Assembly (NCBI GenBank): GCA_003996215.1
Contig: QJPP01000828.1
Span: 300,390-364,389, forward strand
DNA: 64,000 bases
Source: Jaltomata sinuosa
Lineage: Eukaryota > Streptophyta > Magnoliopsida > Solanales > Solanaceae
Direction: 5' to 3'
Shown: piece by piece, positions 1 through 10,495 of the stretch
Numbering within the stretch: position 1 is the stretch's first letter
How the letters are laid out: each line of letters starts with the position of its first letter
The notes under the pieces: model-generated
Databases searched by the model: none
What the model saw: only the letters and a program-made list of their open reading frames with translations
What the model was told of the DNA's origin: nothing
Position numbers and translations under genes: made by a program

Positions 1-2440
1 ATTTCTTTATATGAATAACTTGTAGCTTTTCTTGTGATTAAGCTTTTATTGAAGTAAATATTTAATACTAAATAGGAGCCTTTTTTATACTCTTTAGTTG
101 TGATAAATTAATTCCTAATTTTCAAACACAAAATCGAAATCACATTTGACACTTTCTCCCACGTGAAAGGTTTATTCATAATTTCAGCAATCCTCTTCTT
201 TTTTTTTCAATCTCATAAATGTACAACACACACACACATATATATACATATACACACACACTAAGAAGAAAGAGAAAGGAAAGAAAAACATCATCCTTTT
301 TCTAAATTGAGTGATTTTTTTTTTAAATATTAATGGCTTCTTATCAAGAATGAAACAACTGACATTGTATGCAAAAAAGGATTTGCATTGTGAATGTCAC
401 ATACAAGGTTTATGTGATCATATTATAAAAGATTAGATATGTGCGTATGTATGGTAGAATGGAAATTAACGTTTTCATGGATTTTTTTTTTTGAAAAATA
501 AATAGTTTGGTTTGAAAGTATAATTTGATCCTTATTTTATTTTTCATTTGCACTGAAAAATTATTTTAAAAATACTGAATCAAATTGAGCCAAAATTGAA
601 AAAATTGAACCGAAACAAATTAGTTCGGTTCAGTGCTTGATACACACTTTCTCATAATCGAAAATTGAAGAGCTGAATTGAAGTTTGATAAAATTGAACG
701 AAAGAACTGAACGTCCACCCCTCATGATACCCAATTTGTGGGTATATGGGTATAATAAGAAGAAGAAGAAATAGATTTTTTAATGTGGGATCCATGTTTA
801 TATGACATAAAAAGTATAATTTATTTTGCCATGTTATTTTTTTTTAATGATAATTATAGTTGAGTGATTTTAGAAAATAAAAACCTTAAGTTGAGTGATT
901 TTATTGATACAAAACAAAGTTCAATGACTTTGCTAGATAATTTCTCATAGTTCAGTGACCTTTTGAGATTTTAACTCTTAAAATAAGCTTATCCAAACAT
1001 ACTCTAGTGGGAATTAATCCCAAGTCCTCAAGGTAAATATTTCAGCCTTTAATTGAGTGCACCATTTAGTCTTCTTATAGCATGGCTGTCAGCAGGTAAT
1101 ATTATACTAATTTTAAAAAATATATACACAAAATAGTTTTATAGAGAGACCACAAATTCACGTGCCCTATTTTTTGTATGTAAATTCTGATATAAGATTG
1201 ATTACATCCAGGAGAAGATATCTATATAAGAGAAAGAAACTTAATACTCCATTTGTTTCAATTTATATGCCATATTTTTATTTCCAATCTACCCAAAAAA
1301 GAACATTATACATCTTTATATTATTTAAAAAAAAAAAATTATTTTACATTTAATAAAATAATTTATTATGTGGGAGGAAATCTGAACTCAATAAATAGAC
1401 GAATCAGAAGGTGATATATGACAAAATCAATAGATCAAACTTCCAATTCGTATTCGTAGGAACAGATAGACCAATTACAATGGTTAGTACTCAAATTGAT
1501 ATTTGAATGATAGAATTATAATTTAAGTAGCGAAAATAAGAAAGTTACGGATACTAGAGAAGAAGGAGATGAGATACTAAAACATAGAAACGGATGAGGG
1601 GATAACAGACTTTGAAAAATTGCAACATAATTGACATAAACCATTTTTTGCTCTCATAATTTACTATTTATCAACCCAGATCTCAGACATAACCACTTAA
1701 TCTGATATTAGAATATTGACCCATGCCCATTCATAACACTATCAAGTGTTGTAATACAAAAAGGCTCATAATCCTTTTCCAATGACGTTGTGTCTGCCAG
1801 CTACATCGAGATTCATGCTAATTTAATTATTTAATTCCATTATTATATTGATCAAATCTTTGTTTATTTGCTTAAGTTCTATCGTAGAACATATTTCCTA
1901 CGCAAGTTGATCTCATCACGGTCTAATTATTTGATTATCATAATCAACATATCCTGAAAGCACATATCTAAACATTACTGTACTGATTAAAGGGTAAACA
2001 TTTATAACCATATAAATGTATATGATTTGTTTCGAACAACAAGTTTCAAATATTTTTTTTAAAACTTCACATCCAATATAATTAAATACCACCACAAAAA
2101 TTAGAATGATTAGAGAGTATATACAAATTCTGTTTACACAGTAATATATACAAATTCTGTTTACACAGTTAAATGAAGTACCAAATCTAGAAAATATATT
2201 AGTGAATAAAGTGAGCAATTGGAATAATTCAAAATTTTTGTGATTAACACTTTTGTACTTGATGAATTTTCAAACTGCATACTACTGTTCAAACCTTCCA
2301 TAAGAACAAAGGCATATCAATATGGAAATAGTCAACTTTCCACACACAATCACAAAAAAATGCAAATAAATAAATAAATAAAAATGTAAAGAAAAAGTCA
2401 ACAATTATGGCTGTATGAAAAACTTCTCTACCCTCTTATT
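1..2440. other. Intergenic, no gene seen
   Basis: AT-rich sequence with only short random reading frames. It holds a CA/TA microsatellite at about 224-262 and a 24-bp direct repeat (2119-2142 and 2146-2169, spacing 27 bp). No coding or RNA gene can be supported. Confidence 0.6.
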
Positions 2441-2447
2441 GAAATAG

Positions 2448-2467
2448 TATATAAAATGGTGCACCAT
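2448..2467 (+). promoter_or_regulatory. CRRSP copy 1 core promoter: TATA box plus palindrome
   Basis: A TATA box (TATATAAAA, 2448-2456) runs straight into the 12-bp palindrome ATGGTGCACCAT (2456-2467), 26 bp before the ATG at 2493. The same pairing lies upstream of the four other CRRSP copies in this window. The TATA role follows from sequence and position; a role for the palindrome is inference from its conservation. Confidence 0.7.
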
Positions 2468-2492
2468 ATGAAGTTTTATATACCATCAAAAT

Positions 2493-3215
2493 ATGGCTTC
2501 CTCAAAATTAATCACTTGTCTAATTTTTCTTTCATCCATTGCAACAGTGATTTCCACAAATCCACTATTCCATTTTTGCTCAAATTCTGGAAACTTCACA
2601 GCCAAGAGTACCTATGCACAAAACTTGAAAAATGTCTTAGGTGATCTCTACTTGAAAACACCTCCAACAGGGTTCTCAACTAGCTCAATTGGGAAAAATC
2701 CTGATCGAACAAATGGACTTTCTCTATGTCGCGGTGACGTTTCAAGTACCAATTGCAAGTCCTGTGTGTTAGATGCTAGTCAAGAACTTGTTAAACGTTG
2801 TCCTAACGATAAAGAAGCCATCATATGGTACGATAATTGTCTCTTGAGATACTCCGACAAAGTTTTCTTAGGAAAAATCGATAATACGTACATATTTTAC
2901 ATGTGGAATGTTCGCGTTGTGAGCAAGCCTGAATATTTCAATGCAAAGACCAAGGAGTTGTTGGGAAACTTGGCTAAAATTGCTTATACAAAGAAGAATT
3001 TGTATGCAACTGGAGAAATGAATATTGAAGAAAATAAGAAATTGTATGGATTGGTTCAATGTACAAGAGATCTTTCTAACAAGGATTGCCAAAAGTGTCT
3101 TGAGGGTATTATTAATGAACTTCCAAGTTGTTGTGATGGTAAAGAAGGTGGAAGAGTTGTTAGTGGGAGTTGTAACTTTAGATATGAAATCTACCCTTTT
3201 ATTAATACTCCTTAG
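2493..3215 (+). CDS. Cysteine-rich repeat secretory protein, double DUF26/Gnk2 (copy 1)
   Basis: Intact 240-aa single-exon gene. A hydrophobic signal peptide (about residues 1-22) precedes two DUF26 (ginkbilobin-2-like) domains. Each carries the diagnostic C-X8-C-X2-C motif: C79/C88/C91 and C190/C199/C202. There is no membrane segment or kinase, so the product should be secreted to the apoplast, like CRRSP38-type proteins. Relatives such as ginkbilobin bind mannose and inhibit fungi; that activity is not shown here. The start MASSK is chosen because it opens the signal peptide and sits a normal distance below the TATA box at 2448. Compared with copy 2, four residues are missing from the end of the signal peptide. 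AATAAA-like signals follow at about 3316. Confidence 0.92.
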   Translation: MASSKLITCLIFLSSIATVISTNPLFHFCSNSGNFTAKSTYAQNLKNVLGDLYLKTPPTGFSTSSIGKNPDRTNGLSLCRGDVSSTNCKSCVLDASQELVKRCPNDKEAIIWYDNCLLRYSDKVFLGKIDNTYIFYMWNVRVVSKPEYFNAKTKELLGNLAKIAYTKKNLYATGEMNIEENKKLYGLVQCTRDLSNKDCQKCLEGIINELPSCCDGKEGGRVVSGSCNFRYEIYPFINTP

Positions 3216-3219
3216 AACT

Positions 3220-5690
3220 TATAAAATATATGATATACTATATTGCTAATGTTCAAAAGATTGTACTTCCTTCTTGTTGTATTATTTGGCTCAAGTATAC
3301 AATCAGGTGATCAATAAAGAAATGGACAAATATGTTCTCGTACTTTGATATATATAGTAGTGAAATCAAATTATTACAACAATATAAGCTCTTGCAGAGG
3401 ACTTAAATACATGACGAGGGTTTGTAAATGACAGATGATTGGTCAACTATGGCCACCATTGACTGTTTGAGAGTGAGCCATCCTCTTTTCTTTTCATTCT
3501 GGAATGTGCCACAATTAAACCACAGGCACAATTGGGCTCCTTCTAGCTTTTATACTAAGTCATATTTTGTTAAGCCGCCCTTGCTCCTCATACTTAGTTT
3601 GTGCACGTCCAACTTGACACAAATTGTAAAATTCCCATGACCTTATTACCCTCCTAATTACAAGATTGGCTCGAATTAAGTACGAATATTTACAAGACTT
3701 TTTACGGTTTAAACAATAGTATCTTAAAGTTGCGATGATCACCAAGTTGGAACTTCAATCACAATTCCAAATCTAATTAAGTTCACATTTTTTTTAATGT
3801 TATCTAACTTTGGTGGATGAGACAAGATAATAATCTACTCAAATTGAAAAAAATAAATGAAGGGGAAGCAGAAACTATACAGTACACTACTATTCTTGAA
3901 TTCATGAATGACATATCTATCTTCAGCCCAACATAATATTTAAAAGTTAATTGCTAGAACAAAATTTCACTTACACTAATTGCCACTAAAGACTTTAGGA
4001 TATAAATTATCGGCAATTAATTTCTTGCCGTTAACTAATTGCCACTAAAATCCTGTTTGTATGTAGTGACAAGTAAAAAATATATATTTATTTTTAGTAT
4101 ATTGAATAACTAAAAAAATTGAAAAAATGTGAATTGATGTATCACTGATAAAATGCTAATTTCAAAGAGTTGTACTCGCAAATTTCAGACTGTTGCTATG
4201 TTTAATAATTAGTCAAATTCTCGCTATGTTTGGTAAATAGGCATCAAAATGTTGCTATTTGTGAAATTTCACCTACGAAGTATTATTATACCCACTAGGA
4301 AAAAGGCTCAAATATATCATTGAACTATTAGAAATGACTCATTTATGCCATTCGTTAAAAGTTTGTCTCATTTATGCCATTGCTATTATAAAAAAAGTTT
4401 ATTCATGCTATTATTTTTTAACAGTGATTTTGCAAAACTATTTTTGCCACGTAGCTTCTTATTAGAGGTCCACGCCACCAAATCCAAGTCAACCAATATT
4501 ACTTAAAATCAAAACTAAAAATCAGACCCAAAAATAAAATCCGACCCATAACCCTACCCAATTAATGGGTCCAATTTTTATTTTAATGAGTTCGATTTTT
4601 ATTTTAACAGTATGGGTGGGATTTTATTTTAATGAGTTTAATTTTAATTTTAATTTTAAGAAATATTGGTTGATTTAGATTTGGTGATGTGGACTTCTAG
4701 TGTGGCAAAAATAATTTTGCAAAACCACCGTTAAAATATAATGGTACAAATGAACTTTTTCTGTAATGGCAGTGGCATAGATGAGCCAATCTTTCAACGA
4801 TAATGGTACAAATAAGCCAGACTCTTAACGAATAACATAAATAAGCCATTCTAATAGTTCGATGACATATTTAAGCATCGTTCCTACCTACTATTAATTT
4901 ATAGTGACAACCTATGTAGACTTGGTATAAAGGCATATTTTTCAGATTTCACCTGCTTTTGCTGCCAACAAGCTACATATGTCTCTAGAATACTCATGCA
5001 GATTACATTAATTTACCCAATCAAATGATTTTCTTGAAGAACTACTCTTAATTGTTTGATTTATATCTATGTGGGGCTTGAAACTAAGTTAAAAAACAGT
5101 TGAACGACTAAATATAACATTGATTAAGTCAAGGGGAAGATATATATATAAGAGAAAGGAACGTAATATATACAAATTGCTTACTCAGTTTAAGTGGATG
5201 ACCAAATCTAAAATGTATATTCAAGTATACACGAATCCATTTTTTTAATTTAATCTTCTTCTACATAGCTAGTTATTAACAAATCGTAAAACAATTTTCC
5301 TTGTCCAATTGTGCACACTATTAAAAGAATATGAAATAGCGACGGACAAATTTTATAGTTAAATATCAAAATCTGTCGCTAACATTATTTAGCAATAAAT
5401 TAGTGATAAATTATTAAAAGATTATGTTAACTATGAACAATTTGGCAACGAAGTTCATAGCTAGTTTTAATTTTTTTTTTATAATGGCATGACATTATCC
5501 GTCCATCATTGGACATATTATGGTCAAATAATAGATTTCCTAATTAATTTCTAGCAAATAAAAAGAGAAATTGAAAAAGTCCAGAAATCTTGTGGTAACA
5601 CTTTTGTATTTTTAATAAGAGAAGAAGAGTGAATCAAAGAGGAAATAGTCAATCTTCCCACCCAAAACAAATACAAGAAAAAGTCAATTT
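3220..5690. other. Intergenic between CRRSP copies 1 and 2
   Basis: No gene is supported. The stretch holds the foldback element at 4298-4884 and short self-similar motifs around 3960-4060 and 5340-5400 that look like MITE relics. Reading frames here are short and lack recognisable domains. Confidence 0.6.
4298..4884. mobile_element. Foldback-type MITE with long inverted arms
   Basis: The left arm (from about 4300, AAAGGCTCAAATAT) is repeated inverted and imperfectly at the right end (to about 4884). The complementarity continues inward through both halves, for example around the Lys-poor AT stretch near 4460-4500 and its partner near 4670-4720. A partial copy of the same family lies at 60808-61020. 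There is no coding capacity. Class assignment beyond long-TIR foldback is uncertain. Confidence 0.7.
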
Positions 5691-5697
5691 TTTGTAC

Positions 5698-5716
5698 TAT
5701 ATAAAGTGGTGCACCA
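5698..5716 (+). promoter_or_regulatory. CRRSP copy 2 core promoter: TATA box plus GGTGCACC
   Basis: TATATAAA (5698-5705) is followed by GGTGCACC (5708-5715), 44 bp before the ATG at 5760. The palindrome is shortened here to its 8-bp core because the flanking bases differ from the other copies. Confidence 0.65.
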
Positions 5717-5759
5717 AATGAATTTTAAACCATCTCTCTTTTTTTTTTTACATCAAAAT

Positions 5760-6494
5760 ATGGCTTCCTCAAAATTAATCTCTTGTCTAATTTTTCTTTC
5801 ATCCATTGCAATTTTTGTACAAACAGTGATTTCAACAAATCCACTTGTCCATATTTGCTCAAAATCTGGAAATTTCACACCAAACAGTTACTATGCACAA
5901 AATTTGAAAAATCTCTTAGGTGATCTCTACTTAAAAACACCTATAACAGGGTTCTCAACTTGCTCAATTGGGCAAAATCTTGATCAATCAAATGGACTTT
6001 CTCTATGTCGTGGTGACGTTTCAAGTACCAATTGCAAATCTTGTGTGTTAGATGCTAGTGAAGAACTTGGAAAACGTTGTCCTTACGATAAAGAAGCCAT
6101 CATATGGTACGATAATTGTCTCTTGAAATATTCCAACAAAGATTTCTTAGGAAAAATCGATAATACGTACAAGTTTTACATGAGGAATGTCCGCGTTGTG
6201 AACAAGCCTAAATATTTCAATGCAAAGACTAAGGAATTATTGGGAAACTTGGCTGAAAATGCTTATAAGAAGAAGAATTTGTATGCAACTGGAGAAATGG
6301 ATATTGAAGAAAATAAGAAATTGTATGGATTAGTTCAATGTACAAGAGATCTTTCTAACAAGGATTGTCAAAAATGTCTTGAGGGTATTATTAATGAACT
6401 TCCAAGTTGTTGTGATGGTAAAGAAGGTGGAAGAGTTGTTGGTGGGAGTTGTAACTTTAGATATGAAATATACCCTTTTATTAATACTCAATAG
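5760..6494 (+). CDS. Cysteine-rich repeat secretory protein, double DUF26/Gnk2 (copy 2)
   Basis: Intact 244-aa single-exon paralogue of copy 1. It has a signal peptide (MASSKLISCLIFLSS onward) and two DUF26 domains, both with C-X8-C-X2-C intact. A longer frame opens at 5706, but that ATG lies immediately after the TATA box and so upstream of any normal transcription start; 5760 is used. The first domain has an extra cysteine, seen in GFSTCSIG where the other copies have Ser, which could leave an unpaired thiol or allow dimer formation (inference). The 3' UTR starts with the GGAGGGCTTGA block also found after copies 3 and 5. Confidence 0.92.
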   Translation: MASSKLISCLIFLSSIAIFVQTVISTNPLVHICSKSGNFTPNSYYAQNLKNLLGDLYLKTPITGFSTCSIGQNLDQSNGLSLCRGDVSSTNCKSCVLDASEELGKRCPYDKEAIIWYDNCLLKYSNKDFLGKIDNTYKFYMRNVRVVNKPKYFNAKTKELLGNLAENAYKKKNLYATGEMDIEENKKLYGLVQCTRDLSNKDCQKCLEGIINELPSCCDGKEGGRVVGGSCNFRYEIYPFINTQ

Positions 6495-6799
6495 ATGATA
6501 TAATATATATGGAGGGCTTGAAATAAAATTCCTATATTGATGTAATTTATAGTTTGAATAGCTTGTACTTCTTGTTGTTGCATTTTTTGGCTTAAGTTTG
6601 TAGGTGAATAAAGAAATGACATATTTGTTTTTGTGTAAAATGAAATCTTTCTCATTATTCTTATTGTCCACTATAATCTCTGTTGTTGAAAGAAGCAACA
6701 AGAACAAAAAGAAAAGAATAACCAGAAAATGCCAAAATAAAAGAGTAAGGTAAGTCCATTATCACATCTATAGACTTGATGGTAACCTATGCCTAGACT

Positions 6800-7195
6800 A
6801 AGGGTGTTTTCTGTTCCAATTTTTTCATGTTCGGTTGGCCAAATAGTTTGAAAAATATTTTCTAGGAAAACAAGATTTTTTAAAATGAGGAAAAAAATGA
6901 GTTTCCTTATGAAAGTAGGGAAAACAAGTCATTCCACACTGATTGTGTCCCCCCCACCCTCCAACACACTTCATTTTCACCCCACCTCCAGAGTCCTTAT
7001 CCCCATCATCCCACACCCCTAACTCCCACCCTCACCTCCCATAGTATTTGTCTAAATTATATACAAATGCATTTAAGATAATCGTTTTTACTTACTTACG
7101 GAACACAAGAAATTTAAAAAAGTAGGAAACTCACTTATTTTCTAAAAAATATTTTTCAAGAAAACATTTTCCTTCGTACCAAACACACCGTAAGT
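6800..7195. mobile_element. hAT-like MITE relic (family also at 9121-9475, opposite orientation)
   Basis: The ends are GGTGTT-like on the left and CAAACACACC on the right, with inner AAAATATTTTC-type arms and a C-rich core near 6950-7010. The element at 9121-9475 carries the complementary G-rich core, so the two are inverted copies of one family. No clear TSD was found. Confidence 0.5.
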
Positions 7196-7455
7196 GACAT
7201 AAATCCTCATATTTTGGGAGGCATTTTCAATCTCCGACAATTTGATGGCCATATAGTGCCACTTCCTTATCATTGAGCCATTTGTTTGATTTTTATGTAG
7301 GTTCAGACTGTAATAATTATATATGTTTACAGTAAATTTCTTATGTAAATACATGGTCTATACAATAATTACTAGGTTTGTCCGAACCCCCATGTTGTAC
7401 TGTAGCTTCGCCCTTGGCAACAACCACTACAAACCCTATAGAGCCATGGGTGCTC

Positions 7456-7570
7456 AAAGGTATGGACCTTCAGTTTGTGCCTCCTACCATCAAAGATGGA
7501 GTCAAAGTTGTGTAGCTGGACAGGGATGAGATTGCTAAACATGATAAAACTAATGTGATTTGGTGTAAAC
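7456..7570 (+). pseudogene. Relic of a LINE ORF1 (gag-like, DUF4283-type) segment
   Basis: Translation in one plus frame gives GMDLQFVPPTIKDGVKVV, then a stop, then LDRDEI. This resembles the GM-L-F-PP-I-G--V-L--EE segment of plant LINE ORF1 proteins. Only about 38 residues remain, with an in-frame TAG at about 7513. It is a decayed fragment without function. Confidence 0.4.
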
Positions 7571-8053
7571 ATCCTCTAGCTTTTTCTCACCTTCATTTAA
7601 TACTTGAGCACATATTTAGTTAATGATTAAGCTAGAGTTTAATATCTATTTATTAATGGATGCTGTCAAAAAAATTCCACTAACATAAAATCGAAAATAC
7701 ATGTAATGTGATATCCCTAAGATGGTAAATGATCTTTTACAACTGATAACTGAGGCGATAATGTAAAAAACGATCAGATTATCATGTCTAAGTTCTCAAA
7801 ATTGTTGGAAAAACGACAAATATATAATTTGACATTTCTCATTTAGACCTAAATATATTCACCTGCGTTCAATTGGTTTATATAAGATTATGCGAATTTA
7901 TAACAAGCAAAATCATATTGGTTAGTTACACCATATGGATTCTTGTCGATTGCGATTTAATTGTAATCAATTTGTTCATATCTCATTTAAATGAGTTCCC
8001 ACTATTTAATTAGCTGGAAAATATAAGTCAAGAAGAAGAAAGATCTCTCCATC

Positions 8054-8061
8054 TATATAAA
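8054..8061 (+). promoter_or_regulatory. TATA box of the 11-residue-repeat gene
   Basis: TATATAAA lies 79 bp before the ATG at 8140, implying a 5' UTR of roughly 50 nt. It supports a real transcription unit beginning here. Confidence 0.55.
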
Positions 8062-8139
8062 GAACTTGCATAGTCTGATTAATTGAAAAAGGAAGAAACA
8101 AAACTAGAAATAGAAGTATCAAGTTTTTAATCAATTGAA

Positions 8140-10495
8140 ATGACTATGTCAAACAACCAAGCAAAGGGGACAATTGTTTATGTTCGAAAGAGAATTCGCA
8201 CGACAAAAAGAATTGATGAAGTAGTTGCTAATGTTGTTGCTTCCTCTGCTCAACGGGTATCTTTTCTTTGAATTCCTTGTTTAATGTTCTGTGCGATTCA
8301 CATTTTAGATTTTTATGAATCCCCAATTCTCATGCTCTTATAAAATATTTTAAAAAATCAACTAAGCCGGTCGAGCGAAAAAGATTTTCCATGAAAGGAA
8401 GAAATTTATTTTTACCTAAATTAGACCCTAGACTATTGGATTATAAATAAGTCATAGCAATTGCTTTTTGATTAAGAAAATGCGACATCTAAAATTCTAC
8501 ATTTGTTGCTCCACCAAGTTGGTTCATGCTCATATTGGAACTTTTCCTGATTAAAAAATTGATTCTAATTAGTCTCACATCTGACCTGTCCAAGGTTATG
8601 CCAACAAAGGGAGCCCTAATCCATAGTAGGAAGTGCCTTTCCTATAACTTATAATCTGAAACTTTTTTCATGTATCCAATTATTCCCCCTCAAACTAAGT
8701 ATCGTAGGACACATTAGCAAGATTCATAGGTATTGGAAATGGTCGATTGGGAGGGTCTAACCAATTAAGGAACGGGACAGTTTGGCATTGAGTGGATGAG
8801 TTAAGTATGATTACCTAGTGTTTTATAAGCACCCCAACTACACATTTTTTTTAATATATATATTTGTCTCCATCAAATTAAAGACGTCCATTCTATAAAT
8901 GCTTAGCAAAAGCGAGATTCATCTTTTTTTAATCTTATACAATATAGATTTATTTTTTATTTTTATTTTATTTTATTTTTTAAACGGTAAAATAAAAAGT
9001 GCCTTGCGGCTTATCCACACATGCCATAACTCATTACATATATTGTCTCTTTTGAAGAATTCTCTGTTAGAGATAAAATATTACTACTACTAAGCTAATT
9101 ATATGATGACTAAAACACACTTAGCGTGTGTTCAGTAGGAAAGAAAATATTTTCTACGGAAACTATTTCTCAAAAAGACATTTTTTAAGTAAACAAGTGA
9201 TTTTTTTTTAATATTTTTGTGTTATGTATGCAAGTAAAAGACATTTGTATATATCTTAGACAAAATTACGAGGATAGGGTGGGGGTTGGGGAGGGGAGGG
9301 CAGGGGGTGGGACTGGTGTGGGTGGTTAGAAGGGTAGGGAGGAGACAATGAAACTTGTTTTCCATACTTTCATTATGAAAGTCATTTTCCTTATTTTCAA
9401 GGAGCTTATTTTCCTAAAAGAAATATTTTTCAAAAATATTTAACCAACCAAACACGAACACACCCTTTGGTACTTTACTATCAGGGGCGGAGCTACCCTA
9501 TAGCAAGGGTGGTCAGCCGAACACCCTTCGCCGGAAAATTATATCGAATACGTAGGTAAAATATTCTATTTATGAGTATATTTAACAGTTTGAACACCCT
9601 TGTATCGAGCGTGTGTTGTAGCTCAGTGGAGAAGAGTGTGCATTTTAAGTCTCCCGTCGTGAGTTCGATTCCACTCTAAAGCATTTTGTGTACCTTTTTA
9701 TATCAAAAACATGGGTTAACCACAAATTTGCGGGTTCAATTCCGCTGCGTTTATGTTCCTTTGTATATGTAGTTCCATTTGAATTTTTCGTTGCATTCAC
9801 TCATTGAAAAAAAAAATTACTTTATAAATTTAAACACTCTTAGTTAAATTTCTGGCTCCGCCACTGTTTACTATAATATAAACATGACCAAGAAATTTGA
9901 TAATTCTTTCTTTCTTTCTTTCTACTGTTAGGTTCATGGTGGGAACATTGACTGTGTGAGTAGTCAATTGAAAATCTCCAAGTTGGGAGAAACAGCGCAA
10001 AGGCTCGCACATAACACTTCTAGGAGCTCCATATTGACTAATGAGCCATATGAAAAGCAGTTTCTTAGTACTCAGAATAGTTTATCATCAGAAGGACAGA
10101 GTGTGCAGCAATCGCCTAGCAGCCAAGCAGGAAATTATCGATTTGACAACTCTTCGCAGCATACTAGCTTACAAAGTTGTCAGTATCAAGTGTTACCGCA
10201 ACCCCAGCAAACATCCTATACGGATGATTTGCTGACAAGAGATGATATATCGTTTATGAATTTGATGACAAGAGACGATATATCAGATATGTATCTGCTG
10301 ACAAGAGATGATATACCATTTATGGATCTGCTGACAGGACACGATATCTCATTTACAGATCTGCTGGCAAGATACGATATATCGTTTATGGATTTGCTTA
10401 CAAAAGAAGATATATCAGATATGTATCTGATGACAAGAGACGATATATTGTTTATGGATCTGCTGACAAAATCGAAGATGTATCATGTACTTTAG
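8140..10495 (+). CDS. Unrecognised protein with tandem 11-residue repeats (two exons)
   Basis: Proposed exons are 8140-8256 and 9932-10495, giving 226 aa. The donor (CGG/GTATCT) and acceptor (CTACTGTTAG/GTT) keep one frame. Exon 1 (39 aa) is basic (VYVRKRIRTTKRIDEVV) and could hold a nuclear-localisation or nucleic-acid-binding patch. Residues 40 to about 130 are Ser/Gln-rich and low in complexity. From 10226 onward there are seven 11-residue repeats plus a partial eighth, of the type DLLTRDDISFM, acidic and hydrophobic. No family was recognised. The acidic-hydrophobic repeats resemble activation-type sequences only in composition; no function is claimed. The 1675-bp intron holds two MITE-type elements. 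An alternative is a decayed or fast-evolving pseudogene, but a 33-bp repeat kept in frame over seven copies argues for translation. Confidence 0.6.
9121..9475. mobile_element. hAT-like MITE relic in the intron (inverted relative to 6800-7195)
   Basis: The left end GTGTGTTCAGTAGG and right end CAAACACGAACACACCC form imperfect terminal inverted repeats. The G-rich core near 9275-9345 is the reverse complement of the C-rich core of the element at 6800-7195. It has no coding capacity and lies just before the hAT MITE at 9482. Confidence 0.55.
9482..9866. mobile_element. hAT-type MITE with perfect 8-bp TSD
   Basis: The element starts CAGGGGCGGAGC and ends GCTCCGCCACTG, which are terminal inverted repeats. 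It is flanked by the identical 8-bp duplications TTTACTAT at 9474-9481 and 9867-9874, the hallmark of hAT transposition. Inside, at about 9615-9682, is a tRNA-like stretch with an A-box-like TAGCTCAGTGG and a B-box-like GAGTTCGATTCC. It is non-autonomous, with no transposase. It shares its termini with 49906-50177. Confidence 0.85.
10226..10495 (+). repeat. 33-bp coding minisatellite (7 full copies plus partial)
   Basis: Seven exact-length 33-bp units (10226-10456) and a diverged terminal unit (10457-10495) encode variants of DLLTRDDISFM. Copies 2 and 6 share ISDMY, and copies 3 and 7 share the Y-L-TRDDI-FMD form. The array therefore looks like two 132-bp higher-order blocks of four units each. 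Confidence 0.85.

Noticed and set aside
5706..5759. In-frame upstream extension of CRRSP copy 2 (start at 5706)
   Set aside because: The ATG lies directly behind the TATA box, upstream of any likely transcription start, and would place 18 extra residues before a normal signal peptide.
9612..9685. tRNA gene candidate with A- and B-box-like motifs
   Set aside because: No consistent cloverleaf stems could be drawn, and it sits inside a hAT MITE; treated as a tRNA-derived relic. The same applies to 25263-25360 and to the three copies at 30050, 37165 and 51297.
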